The translations under genes and the position numbers were made by a program. Shown here piece after piece: positions 1 through 8,035 of a DNA stretch of 64,000 nt (the stretch's first letter is position 1; the number at the start of each line of letters is the position of its first letter). Under the pieces are notes generated by a model. That model ran no database searches. It saw nothing but the letters and a program-made list of their open reading frames with translations, and was not told the origin of the DNA. The DNA is from CALDSL01 sp039810245. GTDB taxonomy: Bacteria > Chloroflexota > Anaerolineae > Anaerolineales > Anaerolineaceae. The DNA lies in the NCBI GenBank assembly GCA_039810245.1, contig JBDHWQ010000014.1, positions 1-64,000 of the forward strand. The letters are read 5' to 3'.

Positions 1-20
1 GTGATAACGCTTTTCTCCCG

Positions 21-48
21 TTGACAGGAGACGATTAAGCGGTATACT
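21..48 (+). promoter_or_regulatory. Sigma70-type promoter for the first small gene
   Basis: A perfect -35 TTGACA lies at 21-26 and a -10 TATACT at 43-48, with a 16-bp spacer. The next start codon on this strand is at 111. This is seen directly; activity is inferred. Confidence 0.6.
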
Positions 49-110
49 TCGGCAGGCGAAAGCCCCCTCTTTTACTCCAATTATCCCTGCCAAAAGCCCG
101 GAGCGGCGAT

Positions 111-296
111 ATGTTAATGACCAATGAGCAAGATGACCTGAAAATTGTGCCCTGGAACCCCAAACCGGGCAAGAGCTTGCTGGCCGACCTGTGGGAAGCG
201 TCCGCGCAGTACAACCGCTTCTCGCTGGCCTTTGTGACCATCATGGTCATGCTGATGGGCGCGCGCGCCGCGCGCTTTGTGCGCAGCCACAAATAG
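111..296 (+). CDS. Small hypothetical membrane protein (61 aa)
   Basis: I do not recognise this family. The short protein has a polar N-terminal 35 residues and one hydrophobic segment at about residues 38-53, followed by a basic tail, so it looks like a single-pass membrane peptide. A GGAG sequence lies 7 bases before the ATG and a good promoter lies upstream at 21-48, which supports it as a real gene. A second in-frame ATG two codons later (117) is also possible. It is followed at 317 by the YqfO-like gene and may be cotranscribed with it. Confidence 0.55.
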   Translation: MLMTNEQDDLKIVPWNPKPGKSLLADLWEASAQYNRFSLAFVTIMVMLMGARAARFVRSHK

Positions 297-316
297 CCTT
301 TGCATGCAGGGGGCGC

Positions 317-649
317 ATGGAAGGCTTTACCCACGCCAAACTGGAAATCTTCATCCCCGCGGAGTTTGTGCCCGCGCTGCTCGACGCGCTGGCCGAGGCT
401 GGCGCGGGCATTGTCGGTAATTATGATCACTGCGCGGCCGTTTCGGCGGTGCGCGGCCACTGGCAGCCGCTGCCCGGCGCCGATCCGTACGATGGCGAGA
501 TCGGCGTGCTGCACAGTGCGGATGAAATGAAGGTGGAAACCAACTGCCCGCGCGAGCGCATCCTCGCCGCGCTGGCCGCCATCCGCCGCGTGCACCCCTA
601 CGAAGAGCCCGTGATTAACGTTATCCCGCTGGCGAACCACCTGTTTTAA
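317..649 (+). CDS. Stand-alone YqfO/NIF3-insert-like (CutA-type fold) domain protein
   Basis: The 110-aa product starts KLEIFIP and contains GNYDHC (about residues 34-39), a G-x-W-x-PLPGADP segment and the ending RRVHPYEEPVINV. These are the signature stretches of the CutA-like insert domain of YqfO/NIF3 proteins. Here the domain is free of the flanking NIF3 metal-binding halves, a stand-alone form known in bacteria whose role is not settled. The ATG at 317 starts the conserved region; upstream in-frame codons overlap the preceding gene and were rejected. The function is probably regulatory or metal/nucleotide related, but this is inference. Confidence 0.75.
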   Translation: MEGFTHAKLEIFIPAEFVPALLDALAEAGAGIVGNYDHCAAVSAVRGHWQPLPGADPYDGEIGVLHSADEMKVETNCPRERILAALAAIRRVHPYEEPVINVIPLANHLF

Positions 650-699
650 TCGCTCGTTGCGCGCGGGCCGCGGCGGGCATTAGGTGTACACTTAAGCGC

Positions 700-1260
700 A
701 TGACGCGCGAAACTCGACCCCCCACCCGCGCCGAGCTGCTGGCCGCTGCCGGCCGCACCGTGGCGGATGTGATTGCCCCTGACCTGAAGGTGCTCTTCGT
801 GGGCATCAACCCCGGGCTGTACACCGCGGCCATCGGCCACCACTTCGGGCGGCCGGGCAATCGCTTCTGGCCGGCGCTGCACCTGAGTGGCTTCACCCCG
901 CGCCAGCTCTCGCCCTATGAGGAGCAGGAGCTGCTGCCGCTGGGCCTGGGCATCACCAACGTGGTGGCGCGCGCCACCGCCGCCGCCGACGAGCTGCGCC
1001 CGCAGGAATACCGCGAGGGCGGGCGCATCTTGCTGGAAAAAATCGAGCGTTTCACCCCGCGCTGGGTGGCTGTGCTGGGCATCGGCGCGTATCGCGCAGC
1101 TTTTGCACAGCCCAAGGCCGTGATCGGCCGCCAGGCGGAAATGTTGGGCGGCGCGCGGCTGTGGGTGCTGCCCAACCCCAGCGGGCTCAACCAGCATTAC
1201 GACATCCCCGCGCTGGCCGCGGTATTCCGCGAGCTGCGCGAAGCGGTTGAAGCCGGGTAA
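700..1260 (+). CDS. mug: G/U mismatch-specific DNA glycosylase (Mug/TDG, UDG family 2)
   Basis: This enzyme excises uracil or thymine mispaired with guanine and so starts base-excision repair. The product (186 aa) has the family-2 active-site motif GINPG (about residues 41-45), GRPGNRFW after it, and the second motif NPSGLN near residue 160, at the usual spacing. A TACACT -10-like box lies at 687-692, only 8 bases before the ATG, so the mRNA may be nearly leaderless. A Nudix gene follows after 3 bases, and an alkyltransferase-like gene lies 1.7 kb downstream, giving a small cluster of DNA/nucleotide-damage genes. The window also has a family-1 Ung at about 58.4 kb. Confidence 0.9.
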   Translation: MTRETRPPTRAELLAAAGRTVADVIAPDLKVLFVGINPGLYTAAIGHHFGRPGNRFWPALHLSGFTPRQLSPYEEQELLPLGLGITNVVARATAAADELRPQEYREGGRILLEKIERFTPRWVAVLGIGAYRAAFAQPKAVIGRQAEMLGGARLWVLPNPSGLNQHYDIPALAAVFRELREAVEAG

Positions 1261-1263
1261 GCC

Positions 1264-1719
1264 GTGAGCGACCGCATCCCCACCGAAACGCAGGTATCCG
1301 CGGGCGGCGTAGCTTTTCGCCGCCCGCCCGGCGCGCTGGAAGTGGCGCTGATTTCGGTCGGGCCGGGCGCGCGCTGGCAGCTCCCCAAGGGCATGGTGGC
1401 GGATGGCGAGACCCACGAGCAAGCCGCGCTGCGCGAGGTGCGCGAAGAGGCCGGCATCGATACCGAGCTGATCGCGCCAATCGACCGGGTGGAGTACTGG
1501 TTTTACGCCACGCACAAAGGGCAGCGCGTGCGCTTTCACAAGTATGTGTACTTCTTCCTGCTGCGCTATCGCGGCGGCGACGTGGCCGACCACGACCACG
1601 AGGTCAACGAGGCGCGCTGGGTGGAAATCGAGCGTGCCCTGGCGTTGCTGGCCTTCGAAAGCGACCGCAAGCTGGTGGCGCGCGCAAGAGAGCTGATCGA
1701 GCAGCTTCCAGAGGCATAA
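1264..1719 (+). CDS. Nudix hydrolase
   Basis: The 151-aa protein has a complete Nudix box, G-x5-E-x7-REVREEAG-I, at about residues 42-64. It is preceded by WQLPKG, a pattern common in Ap4A and (di)nucleotide pyrophosphatases of this family. It would cleave a nucleoside diphosphate linked to another moiety; the actual substrate cannot be told. The gene begins 3 bases after mug, probably with the GTG at 1264, and is likely cotranscribed. A house-cleaning role for damaged nucleotides beside a glycosylase is plausible but inferred. Confidence 0.88.
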   Translation: MSDRIPTETQVSAGGVAFRRPPGALEVALISVGPGARWQLPKGMVADGETHEQAALREVREEAGIDTELIAPIDRVEYWFYATHKGQRVRFHKYVYFFLLRYRGGDVADHDHEVNEARWVEIERALALLAFESDRKLVARARELIEQLPEA

Positions 1720-1730
1720 AGGAGCGCAGC

Positions 1731-1904
1731 ATGGACAGCCAGCAGTCCAAAGACCGCATCATAGGCATTGTCTTGGGGTTTGTGTTTATCCTGGCAGCCG
1801 CCGCGCTGGTCGGCGTGCCCATCCAGGATCTGCTGTTATGGGTGCTGGTGTTTGCCACCGCCGGGTTGGCGTACCTGTCGTACCTGCGCCGGCGCGGAAA
1901 GTGA
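1731..1904 (+). CDS. Very small membrane protein (57 aa)
   Basis: An ATG at 1731 preceded by AAGGAG opens a 57-codon frame ending TGA at 1902-1904. The translation begins MDSQQSKDRIIGIVL. It has two hydrophobic helices (about residues 10-30 and 33-48) and an RRRGK tail. It sits tightly between the Nudix gene (11 bases) and the next membrane gene (6 bases), as expected for an operon member. The family is not recognised. The strong ribosome-binding site and membrane topology support coding. Confidence 0.6.
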   Translation: MDSQQSKDRIIGIVLGFVFILAAAALVGVPIQDLLLWVLVFATAGLAYLSYLRRRGK

Positions 1905-1910
1905 GAGGAA

Positions 1911-2336
1911 ATGAAGGTTACGCGCATCCTGTTCCATGCTCTCGCATTGACCATGATCAATAACTTCAGCGTGCTGGCCGGTTTTGGCGTGTGGTCGCTG
2001 CTGCGCGTTCGCTATGCGGGGCTGCCCCAGGTGCCGGTGCAGGTAGCGGTGGCCGCCGGGCTCAGCCTGCTGCTGGGCTTCCTGTGGCTGGCGTGGTTCC
2101 CGGCGCTGCGCTGGCCGGCCATGCAGCTCAATACGCCGCGCGAGTTCGCGCTGGCGCTGCCATGCGCGCTGGCCTGGTTCCCGCTGGTCTTTTACCCGCT
2201 GCACTACCTCACCCAGGGCTACCTGGCGCGCTTCAGCAATGTGCTGGCCGTGTGGGCCTTCCAGCTTCCGGTGGACGCGCTGGTGCTCTGGCTGGCCTAC
2301 CGCGCGGGGAACGCCGCCCGTGAGGCGCACGCATGA
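1911..2336 (+). CDS. Hypothetical four-helix membrane protein
   Basis: The 141-aa protein has about four hydrophobic segments (residues 8-30, 40-60, 78-100, 112-132). I do not recognise the family. The stop codon overlaps the ATG of the next gene (2333), and the gene starts 6 bases after the preceding small membrane gene, so the three are probably translated from one message. A GAGGAA ribosome-binding site precedes the ATG. Confidence 0.65.
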   Translation: MKVTRILFHALALTMINNFSVLAGFGVWSLLRVRYAGLPQVPVQVAVAAGLSLLLGFLWLAWFPALRWPAMQLNTPREFALALPCALAWFPLVFYPLHYLTQGYLARFSNVLAVWAFQLPVDALVLWLAYRAGNAAREAHA

Positions 2337-2977
2337 ACCCGTTTGTGTACGAGCTGATCGGTTACGCCGCCTCGATCCTGATTGCCATCTCGCTGATGAT
2401 GAGCTCCATCCTGCGGCTGCGCGTCATCAACCTGGTGGGCGCGCTGCTGTTCACCATCTACGGCGTCACCATCCGCGCCTACCCGGTGGCGGTGGTGAAC
2501 TTCGTCATCGTGCTCATCGACCTGTACTACCTGATTGACATCCTGCGCTCCAAAGAATACTTCACCCTGCTGGAAGTGACCCCCGACTCGGATTACCTGC
2601 TGGCCTTCCTCAAATTCCACGAGGCGGACATCCAGCGCTTTTTGCCCGGGTTCCACTATGAGCCTTCCCCGGACCAGGTGGCCTTCTTCGTGCTGCGCAA
2701 CATGGTGCCGGCAGGGGTGTTCATCGGCCGCCAGGAAGCGCCCGGACGGCTGGTGGCCGCGCTGGATTACGTCATCCCCGGCTATCGCGATTTCCGCATC
2801 GGGCATTACGTCTTCAGGCAGCAGGCCGGGTTCTTCCGCGCGCGCGGCATTCACAGCGTGTGCAGCCCGCCGGGCACGCCCAAACACCAGGCCTACCTGC
2901 GGCGCATGGGCTTTGTGGAGCGCCCGGACCAGGGTGACTATGTGCTGGACATTCCGCCCCAGACGGCCACGCCATGA
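2333..2977 (+). CDS. YgjV-like membrane domain fused to a GNAT-like domain
   Basis: Residues 1-75 form three hydrophobic helices with the pattern of the YgjV inner-membrane family (YAASILIAISLMMSS, then LRVINLVGALLFTIYG). Residues 85-205 are soluble; segments such as FFRARGIHSVCS and HQAYLRRMGFVE resemble the end of an acetyltransferase (GNAT) fold. The role is unknown. The start overlaps the upstream stop by 4 bases, and the last codons overlap the next ATG (2974). The GNAT assignment is from pattern only. Confidence 0.7.
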   Translation: MNPFVYELIGYAASILIAISLMMSSILRLRVINLVGALLFTIYGVTIRAYPVAVVNFVIVLIDLYYLIDILRSKEYFTLLEVTPDSDYLLAFLKFHEADIQRFLPGFHYEPSPDQVAFFVLRNMVPAGVFIGRQEAPGRLVAALDYVIPGYRDFRIGHYVFRQQAGFFRARGIHSVCSPPGTPKHQAYLRRMGFVERPDQGDYVLDIPPQTATP

Positions 2978-3291
2978 GCGAAGAATCGCCAAATTACCGC
3001 GATCGCGTCTACGCCGTGGTGCGCCAGATCCCGCGCGGCAAAGTGGCCAGCTATGGCCAGGTGGCGCGGCTGGCCGCGCCGTGCACTGCGCGCATGGTGG
3101 GCTTTGCCCTGGCTGGTATGCCCAAAGACAACGACGTGCCCTGGCAGCGGGTCATTAACCGCCTGGGCAAGATCAGTCCGCACGGCGCGGGATTTGGCAG
3201 CGCCATGCAGCGCGCGCTGCTGGAAGAAGAAGGCGTGCGCTTCGGCCCCGACGGCCGCGTGGACAGGGACGCGGTGGGTTGGGAGCCATAA
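2974..3291 (+). CDS. Alkyltransferase-like protein (ATL, DNA lesion flagging)
   Basis: The 105-aa product has the C-terminal fold of O6-alkylguanine-DNA alkyltransferase: IPRGKVASYGQVA (helix-turn-helix) and VPWQRVINRLGKIS. The active-site PCHR cysteine of true alkyltransferases is replaced by Trp (PWQR at about residues 49-52). This is diagnostic of ATL proteins, which bind O6-alkylguanine and recruit nucleotide excision repair but cannot remove the alkyl group. It overlaps the upstream gene by 4 bases. Confidence 0.88.
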   Translation: MSEESPNYRDRVYAVVRQIPRGKVASYGQVARLAAPCTARMVGFALAGMPKDNDVPWQRVINRLGKISPHGAGFGSAMQRALLEEEGVRFGPDGRVDRDAVGWEP

Positions 3292-3323
3292 GCATCTGGC
3301 ATGAACCATGCTACACTTTGGGC

Positions 3324-3854
3324 ATGATCACCCCGGAACTGCTGCAAACCATTTTGCAGGACTATTCACTCCCCGTCTACGGCACGCATGGCGTCAGCCA
3401 TTGGGCGCGCGTGCTGGAAATTGGCCGGCGGCTGGTCGCCGGCACCGGCGCGTCACTGGCGGTGGTCTCGCTGTTCGCCGTGTTCCACGACTCGCGCCGC
3501 GTCAACGAAGGCCAAGATCAGAACCACGGGCTGCGCGGGGCCGAATATGCCGCCACGCTGCGCGGCCGCCTGTTTGAGGCCACAAACGAGGAGTTTGACC
3601 AGTTCTTCGAGGCCTGCGCCGGCCACACCGACGGCATGACCCAGGCTCACCTCAATGTGCAGGTGTGCTGGGATTCCGACCGGCTGGACCTGCTGCGCGT
3701 GGGTATCCTGCCGAACCCGCTGCGGCTGTGCACTCCCGCCGCGCGCCGGCCGGATGTGCTGGCCTGGGCCAACGCGCGCGCCGTGCGCCGCCTGGTTCCA
3801 TCGCTGGTGCAGGATGAATGGAGGCTGCCGCCGCCCGATCGAAAGGAGTTATGA
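3324..3854 (+). CDS. HD-domain metal-dependent phosphohydrolase
   Basis: The start at 3324 gives a 176-aa protein with HGVSHWARV near residue 20, the HD pair in FHDSRR (about residues 53-58), a later GHTD and a final CWDSDRLDLLRVG. This is the H...HD...H...D order of HD hydrolases. The substrate is not identifiable; relatives act on nucleotides or phosphodiesters. An in-frame ATG at 3279 lies inside the ATL gene and is less likely. A TACACT box at 3312-3317 sits 6 bases before the ATG, so a leaderless transcript is possible. Confidence 0.75.
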   Translation: MITPELLQTILQDYSLPVYGTHGVSHWARVLEIGRRLVAGTGASLAVVSLFAVFHDSRRVNEGQDQNHGLRGAEYAATLRGRLFEATNEEFDQFFEACAGHTDGMTQAHLNVQVCWDSDRLDLLRVGILPNPLRLCTPAARRPDVLAWANARAVRRLVPSLVQDEWRLPPPDRKEL

Positions 3855-3857
3855 AAG

Positions 3858-4379
3858 ATGGATGAACGCAGCGTTTCTCTTGCCAGCCTCGTCGCCGGCG
3901 GGCTGCTGCTGGCAGCCGGGCGCAGGTTGTTCTGGTTATTCGTGGCCGTGGTGGGCTTTTACGGCGGTATGAACCTGGCCGCGCGTTACATCAGCAACCC
4001 CACCGCGCTGATTATTATCGGCCTGGCCATCGGTCTGGTCGGCGCGGCGCTGGCGGTGTTTGTGCAGCGCGGCGCGGTACTGCTGGGCGGGTTTATGGCC
4101 GGCGGCACGCTGCTTACCGGAAGCATCAGCGGGCTGCTGGGCGACCCCGGCCAGGCGGCCTGGCTGCCGTTCCTCATCGGCGGCATCATCGGCGCGGTGC
4201 TGATGAGTGTAGTGTTCGACTGGGCGCTGACCATTCTTTCGGCGCTGCTCGGCGCAGTGCTGGTGACAGCCTACCTGCGCGCGATGCTGAATTTCACCCA
4301 ACCGTTGGGCACGCTGCTGATCATTGTGCTGTTCCTGCTCGGCGTAGCATTGCAGCGCGGGTATTTACGCCGGCGGTGA
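3858..4379 (+). CDS. Multi-pass membrane protein, DUF4203/TM7S3-like
   Basis: The 173-aa product is almost wholly hydrophobic, with about seven helices rich in Gly and Ala and short loops, and a basic RGYLRRR end. The pattern resembles DUF4203 (TM7S3/TM198-like) proteins, of unknown function. The gene follows the HD gene after 3 bases, with a GAAAG-type ribosome-binding site. It ends in front of the hairpin at 4389-4428. The family name is a moderate guess; membrane location is clear. Confidence 0.65.
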   Translation: MDERSVSLASLVAGGLLLAAGRRLFWLFVAVVGFYGGMNLAARYISNPTALIIIGLAIGLVGAALAVFVQRGAVLLGGFMAGGTLLTGSISGLLGDPGQAAWLPFLIGGIIGAVLMSVVFDWALTILSALLGAVLVTAYLRAMLNFTQPLGTLLIIVLFLLGVALQRGYLRRR

Positions 4380-4388
4380 GAGGTATAT

Positions 4389-4443
4389 CATATTCGCGGG
4401 GTGCGTGAACGCACACCCCGCGAATATGTATCACCCGTTTTTT
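4389..4443 (+). terminator. Intrinsic terminator
   Basis: A 15-bp perfect inverted repeat (arms 4389-4403 and 4414-4428) starts 9 bases after the preceding stop. A run of six T follows at 4438-4443, 9 bases past the stem. Confidence 0.7.
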
Positions 4444-4546
4444 CATCTTTACGAAGCATACGCACAAAATTCCATAATTCGTAGCGCGTTTTCCCCTATA
4501 ATAATCCTGCGAGGCGGCGAGAATGCTGCCGGAAAGGATGTTACCA

Positions 4547-5062
4547 ATGCAGATCACAAATCGCGCTCTGATGCTGGTAGGCGGCGCACTGGTGCTCTTG
4601 GGCGGGCTGTTCCTGGCGCTCAACTTTGTGCCCGGCTGGTCGTTTGGCAAAGCCTGGCCGCTGATCTTCTTCCTCATCGCCGGCGGCTTTAGCGTGCCGG
4701 TCTTTATGTTCCCCATGTACCGCCAGTGGATCGGCGCGCTGTTCATACCCGCTGCCATCGCCTTCACCCTCGGCCTGATCTTCCTCTACAACGCCCTGTT
4801 TGGCGACTGGAAGGCCTGGGCATACGCCTGGCTGCTGCTGGTTGCCGGGGTGGGGTTGGGGCTGATGCTGGCCGCCAGCTATTCCGGCTGGGGCCGCACC
4901 GTGGTAGACGTAGGCCTGTGGCTGATGCTCGTCCCCCTTGGGCTGTTCGCCCTGTTCGGCGCCCTGTTTGGCAGCACGCAGATCAAAGTGGTGGCCCCAG
5001 CCCTGCTGGTGATCGGTGGGCTCGCGCTGCTGGCGCGCTCGGTGCGCCGCGCGCCGCGCTAA
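4547..5062 (+). CDS. Hypothetical multi-pass membrane protein
   Basis: The start at 4547 is chosen because AAAGGA lies 8 bases before it; an ATG at 4523 would precede that site. The 171-aa protein has about six hydrophobic segments with a conserved-looking first helix pair. It somewhat resembles the four-to-six-helix regions seen in LiaI/LiaF-type envelope-stress proteins, but I cannot assign a family. A TATAAT -10 box lies at 4497-4502. Confidence 0.6.
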   Translation: MQITNRALMLVGGALVLLGGLFLALNFVPGWSFGKAWPLIFFLIAGGFSVPVFMFPMYRQWIGALFIPAAIAFTLGLIFLYNALFGDWKAWAYAWLLLVAGVGLGLMLAASYSGWGRTVVDVGLWLMLVPLGLFALFGALFGSTQIKVVAPALLVIGGLALLARSVRRAPR

Positions 5063-5119
5063 CGTTTCCATGCCAGCCGGGTGCTGGCCCGGCATCTTAT
5101 CGATTCTTACAGGTAACTC

Positions 5120-6145
5120 ATGCAAGCGATACGGCACTCCGCACGCTACCGGCTGCTCCCTTCGGGCATTCGCAGCATTCTGACCCCTGCAGCATATCAC
5201 GGTGCCAACGCCAGGCCGCCCTTCTTTGAGGGCTGGTACTATAAGGCCGTCACCGCCGACCAATCGCGGGCGATGATCTTCATCCCTGGCGTATACCTGG
5301 CGCGCGACCCGGCGCGCTCGCACGCCTTCGTGCAGGTGATGGACGGCCGCAGCGGCGAATCAGAGTACATCCCCTACCCGGTCGAAACGTTCCAGGCCGC
5401 GGACGGTGTGCTGGACATCCGCGTGGGGCCAAACCATTTTACGCCCTATGAAATGACCCTCGATCTGCCCGGTGCAAAGCGCGCGCGCGGCAGGCTGCGC
5501 CACGTAGGCATTCTGCCATGGCCGGCCAGCGTGCTGAAGCCGGGAATCATGGGTCCCTTCGCCTGGGCGCCGCGCATGGAGTGTTACCACGGCGTGGTCA
5601 GCCTGTATCACGAGCTGGAAGGCGCGTTGGAATTGGACGGCGAGACGGTGGACTTCACCGGTGGGCGCGGCTACATCGAAAAAGACTGGGGCCAGGCCTT
5701 TCCGCAGGCGTGGGTGTGGATGCAGACCAACCACTTCGCCACACCGCGTACCTGTCTCACCGCCTCGGTTGCGATCATCCCCTGGTTGCGCTCCGCCTTC
5801 AACGGCTTTATCGTTGGCCTGCTGCACGCCGGAAAGCTGCATACCTTCGCCACGTACAACCGCGCGCAGATTGAATCGCTGGAGATCACCGACAACGTGG
5901 TGGTGTGGGTGCTGCGCCGCGGCAGCCTGCGCCTCGAGCTGGCCGCCGAGCGCGCCGGTGGAGGAATCCTCATGGCGCCCACCACGCTGGAAATGGACCG
6001 GCGCATCGCCGAAACGCTCAACGCACGCGTGGAAGTGCGCCTGCTCGACGTGCGCGGCGGGCGCTCGCGGTTGCTGCTGCACGATACCGGCCTGACCGCC
6101 GGTCTGGAAGCCGTCGGCGACATGCAGCGTTTGATCGTGGCTTGA
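5120..6145 (+). CDS. Tocopherol-cyclase-like family protein
   Basis: The 341-aa product carries the motifs of the tocopherol cyclase-like (lipocalin-related) family: FFEGWYYK near residue 34, GRGYIEKDWGQAFPQAWVW at about residues 184-202, then QTNHF. In plants and cyanobacteria the family closes the chromanol ring of vitamin E. Many bacteria that make no tocopherol carry homologues of unknown substrate, and no prenyl or homogentisate genes are seen here. No signal peptide is evident. It is probably transcribed alone; the promoter of the next gene overlaps its stop codon. Confidence 0.8.
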   Translation: MQAIRHSARYRLLPSGIRSILTPAAYHGANARPPFFEGWYYKAVTADQSRAMIFIPGVYLARDPARSHAFVQVMDGRSGESEYIPYPVETFQAADGVLDIRVGPNHFTPYEMTLDLPGAKRARGRLRHVGILPWPASVLKPGIMGPFAWAPRMECYHGVVSLYHELEGALELDGETVDFTGGRGYIEKDWGQAFPQAWVWMQTNHFATPRTCLTASVAIIPWLRSAFNGFIVGLLHAGKLHTFATYNRAQIESLEITDNVVVWVLRRGSLRLELAAERAGGGILMAPTTLEMDRRIAETLNARVEVRLLDVRGGRSRLLLHDTGLTAGLEAVGDMQRLIVA

Positions 6146-6170
6146 AACTCCATCCTGGCGGGAGTACAAT
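6142..6170 (+). promoter_or_regulatory. Promoter for the M19 dipeptidase gene
   Basis: TTGAAA at 6142-6147 and TACAAT at 6165-6170 are separated by 17 bp. The -35 overlaps the stop codon of the upstream gene. Confidence 0.55.
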
Positions 6171-6196
6171 GGTCACGGGAGAGGAGAAAGAGCCGC

Positions 6197-7309
6197 ATGC
6201 TGCGCTTTCTGGGACGGATCGCCGAGCGGGCCGTGAACAAAGTGGTGGTCAAGCCGCCCTATGCGGTTTCGCTGGAAGCCTATACGCTCCACCAGGGCCT
6301 GTTCGTGGTGGACCTGCACGCCGATTCGCTGCTGTGGCACCGCAGCCTGCTGGTGCGCTCGCGCAGCGGCCACGCCGACCTGCCGCGGCTGCTCTCGGGC
6401 AACGTAGGGCTGCAGGTATTTGGCGTAGTCACGCGCGCGCCCTTCGGACAGAGCTTTACGCGCCCGGCCGGCCGCGGCGACCGGGTGACCGCGCTGGCTG
6501 TTACCGGCGGATGGCCGCTGCGCGCCTGGGGCAGCCTGTTTTATCGCGCGCTGTACCAGGCGAACAAGCTGCAGCGCCTGGCGGTGCAGTCGGGCGGTAG
6601 GCTGCTGCTGGTGCGCACCAGCGCTGACCTGGATGACCTGCTGGCGCGCCGCGCGCGCGGCGAAACGGTGTTAGGGGCATTCCTCGGGCTGGAAGGCGTG
6701 CACGCGCTGCGCGGCCGGCTCAAAAACCTCGACCGGCTGTACCAGGCCGGCTTCCGCATGATTGGCCTGGCGCATTTCTTTGATAACCGCGCCGCCGGAT
6801 CGGCGCACGGGCGCAAAAAGGGCGGGCTTACCCCGTTTGGGCGCGACCTGGTGCAGCAGGTGCAGGCAAACCACATGCTGCTCGACCTGGCGCACGCCTC
6901 GCCACGCGCCATCGATGAAACGCTGGACCTGGCAAACGGGCCGCTGCTGGTTTCGCATACCGGGGTTTGCGGCGTGCACGACTGCCCGCGCAACCTGAGC
7001 GACGAGCATGTCCGGCGCATCGCCGCCACCGGCGGGGTGATTGGCATAGGGTTATTTGAGGGCGCGCTGCCCGCCGCGCGGCTGGCGCTGGCCGCGCGCT
7101 CAATGCGCTACGTGGCCGAGCTGGCCGGCGTCGATGCGGTGGCGCTGGGCAGCGACTTCGACGGCGGCGTAACCGTTCCAGTGGATGCCAGCGGGCTGGC
7201 GCTGCTTACCGAAGCGCTGCTGGACGAGGGCTTCGGCCACGATGATATTGTGAAAATCATGGGCGGCAACGCCCTGCGCGTCATCCGCGCGGCGTTGCCG
7301 GCGGGGTAA
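6197..7309 (+). CDS. Membrane dipeptidase (peptidase family M19)
   Basis: This is a binuclear zinc dipeptidase. The 370-aa product has the metal motif DLHAD at about residues 39-43, the bridging Glu in FLGLEGVHAL (about residue 163), HTG near 255 and ALGSDFDGG near 317, all in the M19 order. The N-terminus is basic with no cleavable signal, so a cytoplasmic or peripheral location is likely despite the family name. An AGAGGAG ribosome-binding site and its own promoter (6142-6170) precede the ATG. Confidence 0.9.
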   Translation: MLRFLGRIAERAVNKVVVKPPYAVSLEAYTLHQGLFVVDLHADSLLWHRSLLVRSRSGHADLPRLLSGNVGLQVFGVVTRAPFGQSFTRPAGRGDRVTALAVTGGWPLRAWGSLFYRALYQANKLQRLAVQSGGRLLLVRTSADLDDLLARRARGETVLGAFLGLEGVHALRGRLKNLDRLYQAGFRMIGLAHFFDNRAAGSAHGRKKGGLTPFGRDLVQQVQANHMLLDLAHASPRAIDETLDLANGPLLVSHTGVCGVHDCPRNLSDEHVRRIAATGGVIGIGLFEGALPAARLALAARSMRYVAELAGVDAVALGSDFDGGVTVPVDASGLALLTEALLDEGFGHDDIVKIMGGNALRVIRAALPAG

Positions 7310-7342
7310 TGCCCGGTTGGATGGATTGTTACAGGTAGAAAC

Positions 7343-8035
7343 ATGGACGCAAAACCGTACGTACGCGCAAACCCTGGTGGGTTAGCCAAAATCCGCATGC
7401 TGCATACCGACATCATGAGCTACCTGGGGCGCATCCAGCCCGCGAGACACCCCGAGCTGGCACGCATGGAGGCCTGGGCGGGCGAGCATGACTTTCCCAT
7501 CCTCGACCCGCTCAGCGCGCAGTTCTGCTACCAGGTGGCGCGACTGTGTGGGGCGCGGCGCGTGTTCGAGATGGGCTCGGGCTACGGCTACTCCACCGCC
7601 TGGTTTGCCCGCGCGGTGCAGGAAAACGGCGGTGGCGAAGTGCACCACAGCGTATTCGACGCCAGCCTCTCGCGGCGCGCCAAACACAGCCTGCACGAGA
7701 TGGGCTATGGCGACCTGGTGCATTACCACGTGGGCGACGCGGTGGAAGCTCTGTCTGCCACCGAAGGCGCGTTCGACCTGATCTTCAACGATATTGACAA
7801 ACAGCAGTACCCCGGCTCGCTGGCGGTGATCGCGCAAAAACTGCGCCGGGGCGGCGTGCTGCTGGTAGATAACCTGCTGTGGTACGGACGCATTTTCAAT
7901 GCCCTCGATCACGAAGAGTCTACCCAGGGCGTGCGCGCGCTGACCCTGATGATAATGAGTAGCCCGGACTGGAACGCGTCGATCATCCCGCTGGGCGATG
8001 GCATCCTGATGGCGATCAAAGAGGCGTTAGCGTAG
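7343..8035 (+). CDS. O-methyltransferase, class I SAM-dependent (CCoAOMT-like)
   Basis: The 230-aa protein has the SAM motif VFEMGSGYGYSTAWFA (about residues 74-89), the acidic FNDIDKQQY (about 149-157) typical of caffeoyl-CoA O-methyltransferase-type enzymes, and GGVLLVDNLLWYG near 171. Such enzymes methylate catechol-like hydroxyls; the substrate here is unknown. The gene lies 33 bases after the M19 gene with no terminator between, so it may be cotranscribed. Confidence 0.85.
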   Translation: MDAKPYVRANPGGLAKIRMLHTDIMSYLGRIQPARHPELARMEAWAGEHDFPILDPLSAQFCYQVARLCGARRVFEMGSGYGYSTAWFARAVQENGGGEVHHSVFDASLSRRAKHSLHEMGYGDLVHYHVGDAVEALSATEGAFDLIFNDIDKQQYPGSLAVIAQKLRRGGVLLVDNLLWYGRIFNALDHEESTQGVRALTLMIMSSPDWNASIIPLGDGILMAIKEALA

